Below the pieces are notes generated by a model. The model made no database searches. It was not told where the DNA came from and was given only the letters and a program-made list of their open reading frames with translations. Positions 22,675 through 33,085 of a stretch of 64,000 bases of DNA are shown piece after piece (the stretch's first letter is position 1; every line of letters starts with the position of its first letter). The position numbers and the translations under genes were made by a program. This stretch comes from Dysidea avara (lineage: Eukaryota > Porifera > Demospongiae > Dictyoceratida > Dysideidae), in NCBI RefSeq assembly GCF_963678975.1, contig NC_089274.1:6064001-6128000 (forward strand), read 5' to 3'.

Positions 22675-23327
22675 TCAATGAGATGGCAACACTTGGCCTT
22701 CCGAAATAGCAAGGTCAAGTGCTCCAATGGTCACAGGGCTGCCACGGTGTGACCTTGCTCCACGCAAGCAGGTCACTGCTGACCTGAGCAAAGAGAAGCT
22801 GGTGGAACATCTAATCCATGACACAACACTGCTGTAAGATTGGCCCCGTTGAGTAGATAGCATAGAAGCTAGACGTTTATAAGCAACTGTAGCCGCACTA
22901 CCCATCCCTCCAAACGTGGAGAAAACCAATGGAGTGAATGAGCCCATTTCAACATCTCTTATTCTCTGTTCATACATCCTTTGTTTATCTCTTTCAAACC
23001 TTCTGTACAAGGAAGAAACCGCTGTGTTTCGATAACTGGGAGCAGTTGGATTGAAAATTCTAACATCAAAGAAAGCCTTCTGATGACGACTTCCCCAAAA
23101 ACCATGTGCACTTACATCTAAACGTGCCTCATCCTCCACATTAGCTGTGGCATAGTGAAAGGACTCACCAGACAGGGGTTGCAGCACTGGTTCAATGGCC
23201 ACATTATGACATACTTCAGACAAAGCAGCAGCAGTGAAGTCCCTAAGTTCATTATGACGTAGAGTAGGGATCCAAACTTTAAAAATAGGGCTGGAATGCC
23301 TACGGCACAAGACAGCCCATATACCAA
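22675..23327 (-). pseudogene. Retroelement ORF C-terminal domain (ARLD...FFDVRIFNP type)
   Basis: A 211-codon frame contains HNELRDFTAAALSEVCHNV, ARLDVSAHGFWGSRHQ, AFFDVRIFNP, GSFTPLVFSTFGGMG and a SFSLLRSAVTCLRGAR end. I recognise this as the conserved C-terminal region of reverse-transcriptase-bearing repeats widespread in sponges and corals. The spaced Asp...FFDVR could be a restriction-endonuclease-like fold, but this is inference. Frame -1 upstream (YGLSCAVG, to 23327) looks like the preceding part after a shift near 23280, so it is broken. The RT itself is absent. Confidence 0.6.
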
Positions 23328-23509
23328 TGCAGCTATGCCGAAACTCCTATGTTTCTCGCCTACCTACACTATGGAACTCTCTACCAATAATTGATCATAC
23401 ACAATCATTAGCTGTAATAAAACAGAAATTGAAGGAATTTTTATGGAATCATTTCTTAGCTAACTTTGACAATTCACCCATTATACCTTTGTGCATCCAA
23501 CAATTTTAA
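23327..23509 (+). pseudogene. LINE ORF2 C-terminal fragment
   Basis: A frame reading SYVSRLPTLWNSLP followed by a Lys/Leu/Phe-rich segment (KQKLKEFLWNHF) and a stop is the usual end of CR1/L2-type LINE proteins. Everything upstream is missing, and it abuts the minus-strand retroelement fragment. Confidence 0.7.
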
Positions 23510-23523
23510 CCACTTGTAACTAA

Positions 23524-25118
23524 GGCCCCTATTCGGTGATTATTAGTTTCTCATCCAGCCTTTCTAATTATTATGATGCGGGCGGGAGGGTATTACCATT
23601 AGGCCACTCCAAGTCATACCTTAGTTTCTGGTCACTCCCAAGCCTACAAATGGATGCGGGCGGGCGGATGATCAGGACTTCAGGACTATAGACTCTACTG
23701 TGACAACATACTGTATGGTATTATTGTTTGCTCAATTTAGCAAATTCATGTTGATTTTGTTTTTAGTCAAACTTAACCAACAACATAAGTAGTTGTGCTT
23801 CGGCAAAAAATGCACTAGGAAAGTTGTTGATGGATCATGGCTAGCTATACACTGATGTATAGCATTTAAGTATATTTATTTATTTATTTATTTAGAATAT
23901 ACTATTGGAAATGTTTTACTCATGTAGCTATACTTATGCTTTCCAAGTGAAATAAATGTCTCATTAGCTATGTCAGGAAAGTATTACTATGACTTATAGC
24001 TAAGTTGTTCAAATGATCATGATCCAAAATGAAATTTAACTTCTATTTTCACATCAGAAATTCTTCATTCAAATGTGAAGTCTTAGCCCACTAGCTATGT
24101 GTTTCCAGCCTTCTATTCAGTAACCTTGAAAAAAGTAACTGTCAAAGTTTTGAGTCATTGAGTGCTCCAGACTAGTGTTTTTTAGTGATCATCTGGGAAT
24201 GTTTAAACTATAAGGGTTTCTACTTACCAATCTAATTTTAGTTATGGAAAAGTTTAAGTTTAAGTTTAAGCTCACCAAATGTTGCCGGCTTTCCATACCC
24301 CTGTAGTGTTCAGTGATAAGGAATTTGAAGTTACTAGACTAATCATTAGAGGACTACATTTGAATTATAAAGTTAAAGCTATGGCCCATCTGCATGGACT
24401 AGTAGTTAATGCTACTGAAATTACTTTGGTTACAGAAGCATTAGTAACAGTTATAATCTGAACAGCTATATAATCAAGGACAAAACTAGCTATAGTTAGA
24501 AACATTTTATTAGTGTGGCATATATACCTAATATTAGAGTTAAGAGTAGTGTGACTGCTCTATTGGAATCCCTGACTGCTCTATTAGAGTATATCGATCT
24601 TTTGCAGTAAAAAATAAGTGTCTTGCTGGGTCACGTGCACTTAAGCACCTGTAATATTAATAATAGTCCTCATAAACTAGGGTTCCAGGTTTACCATGCG
24701 GGCGGGTGACCAGAAACTAAGGTTTGACTTGGTGTGGCCTTATACCATTATTGTATAATATTAACACACTGATGTACAGACCTTGTCCAAATTGTCTTTC
24801 TTTCTTACTACAAACATTTCCTTCACCAGCTGATTCTACTTTTCGTGATCGCCAACTGTATTTCGACAGTCAACTGAAAGCCTGCTTTGATGAAGTCGAT
24901 AGAGCACGATTGCAACTGGCACTACAGCAATTTGCTAAGGAAAACAACAGTTCTCCTGGTGATATATAGCGAATTGTAGCGTTCATCAACAAAAATTATA
25001 ACAGTTTGGTATCACGTGTTCTTCTGAGCATGCGCAGAGTAAATAATGGCTTACCATGCGGTAGCTTAAGAAGGATGCGGGCGGTGGATGAGAAACTAAT
25101 AATCACCAAATAGGGGCC
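23524..25118. mobile_element. PIF/Harbinger-like element (1.6 kb, TAA duplication)
   Basis: Ends GGCCCCTATTCGGTGATTAT and the complementary ATAATCACCAAATAGGGGCC extend as an inverted repeat of about 35 bp and are flanked by TAA on both sides (23521-23523, 25119-25121). A 3-bp TWA duplication and a GGCC(N)TRTT start are typical of PIF/Harbinger. Inner inverted copies of GGGTGACCAGAAACTAAGG (23610s and 24705) and three GATGCGGGCGG strings suggest nested or rearranged ends. Small frames (24279-24461, 24724-24969) show no transposase motif, so it is probably non-autonomous. The 23873-23893 stretch is a TTTA microsatellite. Confidence 0.75.
24552..24600 (+). repeat. CTCTATTAGAG motif inside the PIF/Harbinger-like element
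   Basis: Two units: GACTGCTCTATTGGA and GACTGCTCTATTAGAG, then TATATCGATCT. See the motif finding. Confidence 0.7.
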
Positions 25119-25385
25119 TAAATATGTTACTGTAGATGTTAGTGCATAGTTATTATTTGTATGTTAGGCTGTCAGTGTAGGTCACTGGTAGACCCTCAGA
25201 ATTACTATTCTGTAAAGCATTATATTATTCGAGCGTTATTATTATTGTTATTATTATTGAGTGCTGTAAAAAATGGCGGATTGGTGTCGAAGTCGAGTGG
25301 TTTTGTGGGTCATTCTAGTTATTCTATGGTGTCGTCTAAGCGTTATTAAGAGTTTCTCTTAAGTGGGTTTTACCCTGGACAGCTT
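25119..25385. repeat. Spacer with ATT microsatellite
   Basis: The ATT-rich run at about 25236-25260 could be the 3' tail of an unseen LINE. Otherwise nothing recognised. Confidence 0.4.
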
Positions 25386-25976
25386 TCCTTTTTGTTGAGG
25401 GCTTCCTCGGACACACTGCCCACTGCAGTCAACTTACGTCGTTGGCACATACAGAGTAATGCCAAATGTACCTTGTGTGACTTGATCCGGCCAACTACAG
25501 CCCATACTCTAGGTGGCTGCCCAGTGGCACTATCTCAACAGAGGTACACTTATCGTCACAATCAAGTTTTGCATATTTTAGTCTCCAAGTTGACAACCCT
25601 TTTTGCTGATCACCAAGATGTCAAGGTGTATGCTGACTTAAACCATAGATTTTAGAGGCGCGCAAGCGCCTTACGCGCCTCTAAAATCTATGCTTAAACG
25701 GTTTGTGCTTTAATGAATCGCCATGCACAGGAAATCATTCCTTCAACAGTATTGATCACACCTTATCGTCCTGACCTCATTCTCTATCATTCCCATTCTT
25801 CTTTGACAGGTATTATTGAATTAACTTGCCCTCTTGGCTCACGACAGTACCTTGAGTCTGCTCACTGTCGAAAGCAACAAAAGCCTGAATATTTGCAGCT
25901 GCTTGCAGAGTTGGACTGTTTGAACATCGCTAATTATTACAGTACTGTGGAAGTTAGTGTCTTGGGTCACTTACCA
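25386..25976 (+). pseudogene. R2-like LINE C-terminal part: CCHC finger and restriction-like endonuclease
   Basis: Site-specific LINEs of the R2 group end with a zinc finger and an endonuclease of restriction-enzyme type. Here FLLRASSDTLPTAVNLRRW precedes CTLC-x8-H-x4-C (exact C-x2-C-x8-H-x4-C spacing) and RYTYRHNQVLHIL (R-H-N box). After a 49-bp fold-back insertion (25644-25692) the frame resumes with TPYRPDLILYH, GIIELTCPLGSRQYLESA, RKQQKPEYLQLLAEL and NYYSTVEVSVLGH: a plausible PD-(D/E)xK core (PD, ELT, K). The reverse transcriptase is missing and the C-terminus is cut where the BEL/Pao integrase starts on the other strand. The family's C-terminal end is seen separately at 56780-57013. Confidence 0.72.
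25644..25692. mobile_element. 49-bp fold-back element with 7-bp target duplication
   Basis: Perfect 19-nt inverted arms CATAGATTTTAGAGGCGCG around an 11-nt loop, flanked on both sides by CTTAAAC (25637-25643 and 25693-25699). It interrupts the R2-like coding frame, which shows that it is an insertion. It shares its CATAGAT ends and 7-bp duplication with 48550-48585 and 54860-54899, and more weakly with 39122-39145. Confidence 0.85.
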
Positions 25977-26520
25977 TTAGGGAGAGCAAGTTTCCATTGT
26001 CCTTAAAAACTTTCCTCCATTCTATGTCCACAACTGTACGTACAAGCTTAAATTGAGGAGCATTATCTGAAATGATAACATCTGGTTTGCCTCTACGAGA
26101 GACAAATCTTCTTAAGCAATTGAGAAACTGGCTGGCTGACAAATCTAATGTCCATTCCAAGTGCATTGCTCTTATCGAGAGACATGTAAAAAGCCAGATC
26201 CAAATCTTCTTCAAATCAGATTCATACTTCACATTAATAAGTCCCAAATAATCTAAACCCACAAATTGGAAAGGATCAGATCTGGAAACTCGTTCCCTAG
26301 GCCAAGGCGGCATAGATGGGAGTCGAAATGATGGCCCTTCTAGTCTTAGACACAATAAACATTGAAACAATACTCTTCTGACTTCTGCCCTTACTTGTGG
26401 AATCCAGTACTCTTCTCTTATCTGGGCCAGTGTATGGGCAACACCAGCATGGATTATTCTACAATGCACTTCAGTGATCAATAAACTAGTAAGGTGTTCT
26501 CTTCTAGGAAGTAACTTAGG
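25976..26520 (-). pseudogene. BEL/Pao integrase fragment
   Basis: The frame shows the zinc-binding H-x-H ... CLLCLR pattern (H in EVHCR and IIHAG, C-x2-C in CLLC), FVGLDYLG with the first catalytic Asp, and IISDNAPQF with the second. It stops near WRKVFK, before the region holding the catalytic Glu, so the core is incomplete. Confidence 0.85.
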
Positions 26521-26522
26521 AT

Positions 26523-26836
26523 CTAATCCAAAACAGCCAAGCTGTAAAAAAAGTGTGCGGCCCTCAAAAAGGCTATGGTGAAAAAAGATGTGAAATCCAA
26601 GGTGGCGGCCAAGAAATGGCTGTGATGGTAGGTTAATGGTAAAAATTTTAATAACGACAATTCAGGTGAATTTGGTGCCACTTGGTCAATTGGCACAAAA
26701 TTCACCTGAATTGTTGTTATTAAAATTTTTACCATCACAGCCATTTCTTGGCCGCCATCTTGGATTTCACATCTTTTTTCACCATAGCCTTTTCAAGGGC
26801 CGCACTCCTTTTTCTACAGCTTGGCTGTTTTTAATC
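26523..26836. repeat. Long fold-back arms at one end of copy A
   Basis: Arms of about 145 nt from CCAAAACAGCCAAGCTGTAA to the centre near CACTTGGTCAATTGGCAC and back to TACAGCTTGGCTGTTTTT. A transcript or single strand would form one long hairpin. The equivalent in copy B is 53148-53454. Confidence 0.85.
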
Positions 26837-26871
26837 AGATTTCACTTCTTTTTGTATTTGTATACCCCACC

Positions 26872-26898
26872 CCAAAGCTGGCCTATGACCAGCTTTGG
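26872..26898. repeat. Small conserved hairpin in copy A
   Basis: CCAAAGCTGG and CCAGCTTTGG pair around a 7-nt loop. Copy B has CCAAAGCCGGCC/GGCCGGCTTTGG at 53094-53120: the T-A pair has become C-G on both sides, a compensatory change. Confidence 0.75.
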
Positions 26899-27049
26899 GC
26901 CTTTTTAACCTATATTTTTTTCTTTACCATAGGAAAAAGAAAAAGATGAAGCAGATTTTATAAATACTTTATAACTCATTCTGATTTTATCAGTAAATGT
27001 ACAAATTATATATATAATGCATATATTTATTACATGTCAATTAATCCCC

Positions 27050-28018
27050 ACAGGATAATTTGCAGCTGATCTCTCTACTGGGTGACTTGAAATGTAGCTG
27101 AACTCTCTACAGGGTGATTTGCTTGTACGTAGATGAACTCTTTACAGGATTCTCTCTACAGGGTGACTTGACTCTAGCTGAACTCTCTGCAGGGTTATCT
27201 GTTTGTAGTTGAATTCTCTACAGGGTGATTTGTTTGCAGCTGATCTCTCTGCAGGTTGATTTGTTTTAGCTGAACTCTCTACAGGGTGATTTACTTGTAG
27301 CTGAACTCCTTACATTTCTAGCTGATCTCTCTACAGGGTGATTTGTTTGTAGCTGATCTCTCTACAAGTTGATTTGTGTGTAGCTGATCTCTCTGCAGGT
27401 TGATTTGTTTGTAGCCAATATCTCTACAGGGTAATTTGTTTGTAGCTGAACTCTCTACAGGGTGATTGCTTGTAGCTGAACTCCTTACATTGTGTCTAGT
27501 TTCTAGCTGATGTCTCTACAGGGTGATTTTTTGTAGCTGAGCTCTCTACAGGGTGATTTGTTTCTAGCTTATCTCTCTACAGGTTGATTTGTGTGTAACT
27601 GATCTCTTAACAAGCTGATTTGTTTGTAGCTGATCTCTCTGCAGGTTGATCTGATCTCTCTACAAGTTGATTTGTTTGTTGCTGATCGCTCTAAAGGTTG
27701 ATTTGTTTGTAGCTGAACTCTCTGCAAAGTGTTTTGTTTGTAGCTGATCTCTCTACAGGGTAATTTGTTTGTAGCTGAACTCTCTCCACAGTGACTTGTG
27801 TGTAACTGAATTCTCTAGAGAGTGACTTAATTGTAGCTGAATTCTCTACAGGGTGCATGACTTGTTTATAGCTGAACTCTCTTCAGTGTGACTTGTAATG
27901 TTCTGAATCTCTACAGTGATATATTTGCTTAACTCTCTACATGCAGGGTGACTTGCTTCTTGCTAAACTGTCTATAAGATTAACTGTTTGCAGCTGAACT
28001 CCCTACAGAATAACATAG
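27050..28018. repeat. Minisatellite array of copy A (about 30-bp units)
   Basis: Roughly 30 imperfect units built on TTTGTAGCTGAACTCTCTAC followed by AGGGTGATTTG, alternating AACTC and ATCTC versions. Unit lengths vary through small indels. It is the reverse-complement family of the larger array at 49425-52640. Confidence 0.88.
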
Positions 28019-28048
28019 AATTCTATAATGGAGTAAATAAATTAGCCG

Positions 28049-28093
28049 AATGCTCTATTAGGGTGACTGTTCTATTAGAGTATCTCGATCTCG
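28049..28093 (+). repeat. CTCTATTAGAG motif in copy A
   Basis: Two units, AATGCTCTATTAGGGTGA and CTGTTCTATTAGAGTA, then TCTCGATCTCG. It lies at the junction of the array and the conserved segment, exactly as in copy B (49371-49420). Confidence 0.8.
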
Positions 28094-28866
28094 CATTTGC
28101 TACACGGAGTTGGCTTTCGAATCATAACTCAGTGGTTTGTACTCCGATTCTTCTGTACTACTGCAAGGACTTTCTATGAAGATTATTCCAGCTACACACC
28201 GATTTACAGCTCATTACTCTAAGCGGCTTGCCTAGTAGGCGTGAAAACTAATACTTTTTTATTCATAAAAATCGATCGCGTAATTGTGACACAGGTTGGG
28301 GTTTGTGTCATATCTCCATGGTCTTTATCTCGATTCCTTTCAAACCACCAAAAGGCACTACTACGATGGTTACTCCATCTACATAGCAATTTTCAACTCA
28401 TTCCATGAAGCGATTTACCCTGTAGGCGTGACAACAAATCGGTCTTGTTTTACGCGAATAATCGGTCATAAATCCTGAGCTATTCATCGGATTAGCACCC
28501 AATTTGATGCTAGGATTCGCCTTTGGACTCCCGTTCTGTGTGCCAAATTTCAAGGCGATCGGAATACGCGTTTGCGTTTTATAGCAATTTTTGCAAGTGT
28601 GCGAAAACACGAAGAAAAAAACGAAGGGAAAAATCGAAATATTGGCAGCTCGTATCTCGGAAATGGCTGGAGCGATTTCCTTCAAATTTGGAATGTAGAC
28701 TCCCCTGGCTGGCGGGAAACTCTGTAACAAATTTGATTCCAATCGGATAAGGGATCACCGAGATACAAAGGTGTGAAAATGACGTTTTCTTTTTCCCTGT
28801 TAATATACTCACGGTGTGGCGCGCCGGCTTCTTGGGCCGCACAACACACTACCGTGTGTCTTGATG

Positions 28867-29840
28867 TTTCGCATTCTCAGTTAGAGTGGTATTCAAGAAT
28901 CTTCCGTAACATCTCAGTATACCTAAGTCATCAATCTTCAATCCAAGTAGTCAACAAAACATGTGTCTTTCCAATAATCTCTCTCCAAGTCACTGAGAAG
29001 TTTTCGTAAAGTAGAATATTTTGTTTCATCAAGTCCACATACAGATAATTTCTCATCCTGTTTACCATGAGTCACGACATTAGAACACTCATATAACACT
29101 CTTCCAGTCTTAGTTTCTGCTTCCACATCTTGTAGTACTGGCTGTGGAGGTTGCCACTTAGGCCAAGAATCACGTGAAGACATTAGCCACTCTGGCCCAT
29201 TCCACCAAAGTCTCGACTGTTCAATCTCAGGTACTGTTAATTCCCGAGTTGGAAAATCAGCTGGATTTTCACCTGATGGTACATAATAAAATAAATCACC
29301 TTGCCTTTGAATTTCCTTCATACGGTTATCCACGAACAATGATAGTGGTTTGTTAGTTCGAAGCCAGTACAAAACACAGGTAGAATCTGTCCAGATTGTT
29401 CGTTTTAAAGAGGGGATCTTCAGTTCCCTAGTGACAAAATTAGCAGCACGGACTCCAATAGTCACTGCCAATAACTCTAAATGTGGAAGAGTAATTTCCT
29501 TCTTAGGCTTTTTGCTGTTTTCTGTATCAATCAATACCAATCTCAGTTTTGAAAACACTACATTAACTTTAACATTATCCTGATACTCAGCACGAAGATA
29601 TATCACAGTGGCATATGCCCTTTTGGAGGCATCACAAAACACGACAAGTTCATAGTTACAAGTATCACTCACATGACCAATAAAACGAGGTATCTTCAGT
29701 TGTGAGATTAGCTTCAACTTCTTCAAGACACCGTTCCATCTGTTGTGTAACATCTCAGGTAATGGCTCATCCCATGTTAGTCCCTCTTTCCACAATTCTT
29801 GGATAAATACCTTTCCATAGAACAACACAGGAGTAACCAA
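28867..29840 (-). pseudogene. BEL/Pao connection and RNase H region
   Basis: FIGHVSDTCNYELVVFCDAS (RNase H start with Asp), a PHLELLAVTIGVRAA segment, and IWTDSTCVLYWL (second Asp) mark RNase H. The frame ends at a stop in VDYLD, but a related frame continues (DDLGILRCYGRF) up to the insertion border at 28866, so a shift occurred near 28940. That second part is the usual lead-in to integrase. Confidence 0.82.
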
Positions 29841-30622
29841 CCTAAAGGATCAAAAATTTTACCAATAACTTTCAACATTTCCCTTTTAGTAGGTGTTACA
29901 TCTTCATCAGAAAGAATGATACCTTGAATTTGTAAAAGGTCATCTGTACAATTCCACACTATCCCAAAGGCCTTCACAACACATCCTTCTGATCTCTCAG
30001 CAGTTGGTAACAAATTCAAAAACTCAGAAGAATTAGACATCCACTCTCTTAAATTCATACATGCCTTTTGAAAACTTCTTTGTTCAACTGACGTAGCTCC
30101 CAGCATCACATTGTCAACATATATATTGTCACCAATAGACTGAGCAACTGGAGTTCTTAACTGTTTCAAATGAAAATTAACTGTTCCAGCTAACAAAAAT
30201 GGGCTACAGATGATCCCAAACGGAACATGGCAAAATCTGTACACATCATATTCTGACACTCTCACATCATCAACATCTTTAAACCATAAGAACTTTGTCA
30301 CATCTCTGTCTGGTTCCTGAATTCCCACTTGTAAAAAGGCATTCTCGATATCCGCAAGTACTGCTATGGGATGAAGTCGTAGTCGAAATAAAATTCCACA
30401 AAGATCTGGTAGAAGTACTGGTCCATGATACAAACACTCATTGAGGCTTTTAGCTCCTTTCTTGGACTTCACTGACGCATCATACACCACTTGTAATTTC
30501 GTAGTGTTCTTAGTAGGTGTCAAAATTGGGTGGTGAGGCAGATAATGTTTTAAAGTTTCTTTCATATCTTTAACTACTCTTTCCACCACTCCTTGTTTTT
30601 TTCTGACTTTGAATAACTTCAT
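29777..30622 (-). pseudogene. BEL/Pao reverse transcriptase
   Basis: Contains LQVVYDASVKSKKGAKSLNE, VLADIENAFLQVGI (first catalytic Asp), FGIICSPFLLAGT, and DNIYVDNVMLG at the active site, where the second Asp of the usual YVDD is Asn. Whether that is a family feature or a defect cannot be decided here. Adjacent frames overlap at both ends, meaning at least two shifts. Confidence 0.85.
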
Positions 30623-31112
30623 TGTACCTCATTAAAAGATCTTTATCCCTTTCAAAACGTTTTGCTAAAGACCTCATCCTACTCATAGCAACCTCAAAAT
30701 TTTCCGGAAGATCAGGATACTCACACTTCCAAGGCCAGGTAACGTAGTATCTTCCATTCTCACAATAAATTGACTTGTTAAACTGTTCCAGGGCTCTATC
30801 ATCATTGGTAATGTCCAATGATTCTACAATACCAATTGTTTCCAAGTTCCAGAGATCCTCAACATTAGGATTCCCAGTGACTGGGCTATCAGCAGATGAC
30901 AACAAATTCATTGCTGGTACAACACAGTTAATTTGTGTCATAACAAGACATGATGATACAGGTATCCCCTTCTGACAGCTCTTGGGATCCAGGTAACTTC
31001 CAGTTAAAATATAACCAATCTTAGATGATATAAGGAACAGTCCTGATGGTAACACTATCTTCTCCGTACCAACAACTGACCAAAAATAATCCGAACCTAT
31101 CAATAGATCCAC
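30570..31112 (-). pseudogene. BEL/Pao protease-RT linker region
   Basis: MDLLIGSDYFWSVVG and SSKIGYILTGSY are the conserved blocks between protease and RT in BEL/Pao Pol; a segment with VEDLWNLETIGI and RMRSLAKRF follows. It runs into the RT in another frame near 30600. Confidence 0.8.
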
Positions 31113-31240
31113 AGAATATGGTTCTGAGTTTCCTACAGTAGGAATAGAATCAGCTAATCTATCAGTTGAAATGGACCTCAGAAATCCATGTCTGCAGGTT
31201 GTAGAGGTCCTCTTTGAATTGGTTGTGTTATTTGTTCAAT

Positions 31241-31297
31241 GACATTAGCGTGAAAATATGACATTAGCGTGAAAATATGACATTAGCGTGAAAATGC
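31241..31297. repeat. 19-bp tandem triplication inside the retrotransposon
   Basis: GACATTAGCGTGAAAATAT occurs three times in a row, the last with one change. Since 19 is not a multiple of 3, the expansion shifts the frame and introduces the stop that ends the Gag-protease frame. Confidence 0.9.
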
Positions 31298-32526
31298 ATA
31301 CAACATTTGTCCTTTGTTATTACATTAAACTCAACAACATATGTACTCACATCTTGTGGCTTCCTAGCAGCAAAGGTTGAAACTGATAATGACTCCTTGT
31401 ACTGTGGGGTTAACTGTAATTGTTTTGCTAACTTTTTAGTCATAAAGGAGTGATGGCTGGCACTATCAAGAAGTACCTTGACTAAGATAGTCTTCCTTTT
31501 ATCACTTGACTGCACTGGGACTATAGCAGTCTGAAGTAAAACCCGCTCACCAGAACTGACCAATGTCTGGGTTTGAACACTTGTGGAGTTTAAGACTTCC
31601 ACTTTCTCTGCTTCATTATCGTCTAGTTGAGTAGGTGCTACAACTACATTTTCACTCTTCGGTTGAGGTTGAGCCAAATTTCCAAACCTCAGTGGGCAAA
31701 TAGCCCGATTGTGATGTCTCCTCTTCCCACAGTAATAACATCCACTCTTCTGAACAAATGAACAATCTCTAAACACATGGCCAGTCTTCAAACACAGAAA
31801 ACATCGTCCTTGACTGAGCAATCGTTGCTTACGATCAGACAACTCTCTATATTGATCACACTCATCATTAAAATGCTCACCTTGACAAAATACACAAGGA
31901 TTATACACAAATTTACTTCTCCTTTGAACATTAGTTGTAAAGGTTTCCACAGAAACTGAGGATGGTTTTGTATCCCTGTTATGATCATTCAGGTATCGAT
32001 TATACCTCTGATAACCCTGACAAGTTTCACCATCCCTTACTCCAGTTACATATCCTTTAACGTTAGCAAAGTGTCTCTGAGCATTCTCCTGCGTTTCCAC
32101 ATACTGACTTAGTAACTTTTGCAACAGTTCCATCGTCCACACTTGGCCAAATGTTTTGGTATCCTCTAACTTCAAAATAACATCAAGAGGAAACTTACTA
32201 AGAATCTGATGAATCAATATCTTCTGGCCATTAACATTCTCTCCCTGTGATTCCAATTGTCGAAGAACCCTCTCAATATTTTCATACGTTCTATTAAATC
32301 TCTGTGATGCTGTTGATAAATGCTGAAGCTTAGAATAAAGCATCTCAATGATAGAATCCGGTCTTCCAAACTTCTGCTTCAATAGAGTAACAGCCACATC
32401 ATAATTACCGTTAGTGAGCGCAATTCCCGAAATAGCTGTAACGGCTGCTCCACGAAGGGCTCCCTTCAAAAAACTAAACTTCGACACTAGCAATATTTTG
32501 TTTGTCCACGGACGATTCGAAAGCAT
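31264..32526 (-). pseudogene. BEL/Pao Gag zinc-knuckle region and protease
   Basis: 420 codons. FLKGALRGAAVTAISGI starts the Gag-like domain; cysteine clusters include CFLC-x4-H-x4-C and CYYC-x5-H-x4-C knuckles (nucleic-acid binding). VKVLLDSASHHSFM is the aspartic protease active-site region, with DSA where many families have DSG/DTG. The frame ends in a 19-bp triplication (31241-31297), which brings in the stop. Confidence 0.85.
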
Positions 32527-32558
32527 CCCAAAATTCAGGCCATTTCAAAATATTTCCA

Positions 32559-33085
32559 TCAAAGTTTGGTAGGTAAAGTTTCGGAAGACGCATTGCTGCA
32601 TGTATCAGCTGATAAGGATGTATCTAAAGTTCGAGGGGTCAACTGTGTTAATGACAAACTCTCTTGAACTGCTGCACGTGATGCTTGTACTGCTACGTGT
32701 TCAATCATGCCTGCCTGAGAAGAGGTCAAGGTCGATACACGACTGGCTTCCAGGTTAACCTTGTCGCGTTTTCGAGAAATAAATGTTATTCTAGCTTTCA
32801 GTCTGGCAACTACTCCATTTCCAGTGATGATAGCTTCAATAAATCCTTCATCTCCTTCAGCAGTACGCGCATATTCCTTTTCATCGGTAGCTTTCGCTTC
32901 TCCTTTCAAGTCCTTCATTATTCCCGTCCAGTCTTTGTTGCATCTCTCCAGCATCGATACGTACGTTAAGCGTCAACCTATTCATTAAGGTTTCTGCATC
33001 CATTTCCTCCTTATCCAGGTCTTCTCCTTCAAGTCCAGTTTGCCAGTAGAAGAATGTTTTTTGCTTCTTCAATAGCTCGTTCAAC
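32559..33085 (-). pseudogene. BEL/Pao Gag N-terminal part
   Basis: Two overlapping minus-strand frames (33087-32881, starting MLNELLKKQKTFFYWQTG, and 32954-32559) make a charged, partly coiled-coil-like N-terminal Gag segment with a shift near 32940. Another shift separates it from the knuckle region at 32526. The upstream end coincides with a hAT-like insertion. Confidence 0.65.

Larger units (their letters stand above)
26523..28864 (+). mobile_element. Composite fold-back/minisatellite element, copy A (2.34 kb)
   Basis: Its borders are exact because the interrupted BEL/Pao frame resumes on both sides, with AT duplicated (26521-26522 and 28865-28866). In order: a 310-bp fold-back (26523-26836), a small hairpin (26872-26898), an AT-rich stretch, a minisatellite array (27050-28018), the CTCTATTAGAG motif (28049-28093), and a conserved 0.77-kb segment ending GTGTGTCTTG. 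Copy B (48598-53454, inverted) has the same parts in the same order and the same termini CTAATCC/CTTG. No coding capacity, so it must move with another element's enzyme, if it moves. Confidence 0.85.
25976..33085 (-). mobile_element. BEL/Pao LTR-type retrotransposon, decayed and split
   Basis: Minus-strand gag, aspartic protease, reverse transcriptase, RNase H and integrase in the BEL/Pao order, spread over several frames. A 2.3-kb fold-back/minisatellite element (26523-28864) sits between RNase H and integrase. The integrase end is cut off near 25976, the gag start is interrupted at 33086 by a hAT-like element, and I could not identify either LTR. Multiple stops and shifts make it non-functional. 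I describe it only; no repaired sequence is given. Confidence 0.88.

Noticed and set aside
28015-28026. Perfect 12-bp palindrome ATAGAATTCTAT as another tiny fold-back
   Set aside because: No 7-bp direct repeat flanks it and it is short enough to be chance.
28398-28842. Frames in the conserved segment of the composite element (also 48556-48939)
   Set aside because: Open in both strands and several frames, with differing breaks in the two copies; more likely conserved as element DNA than as protein.
26523-28864. Helitron identity of the composite element
   Set aside because: It lies at AT and has internal tandem repeats, but neither orientation ends in CTRR with the standard 3' hairpin, and no Rep/helicase is present. 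Left as unclassified.
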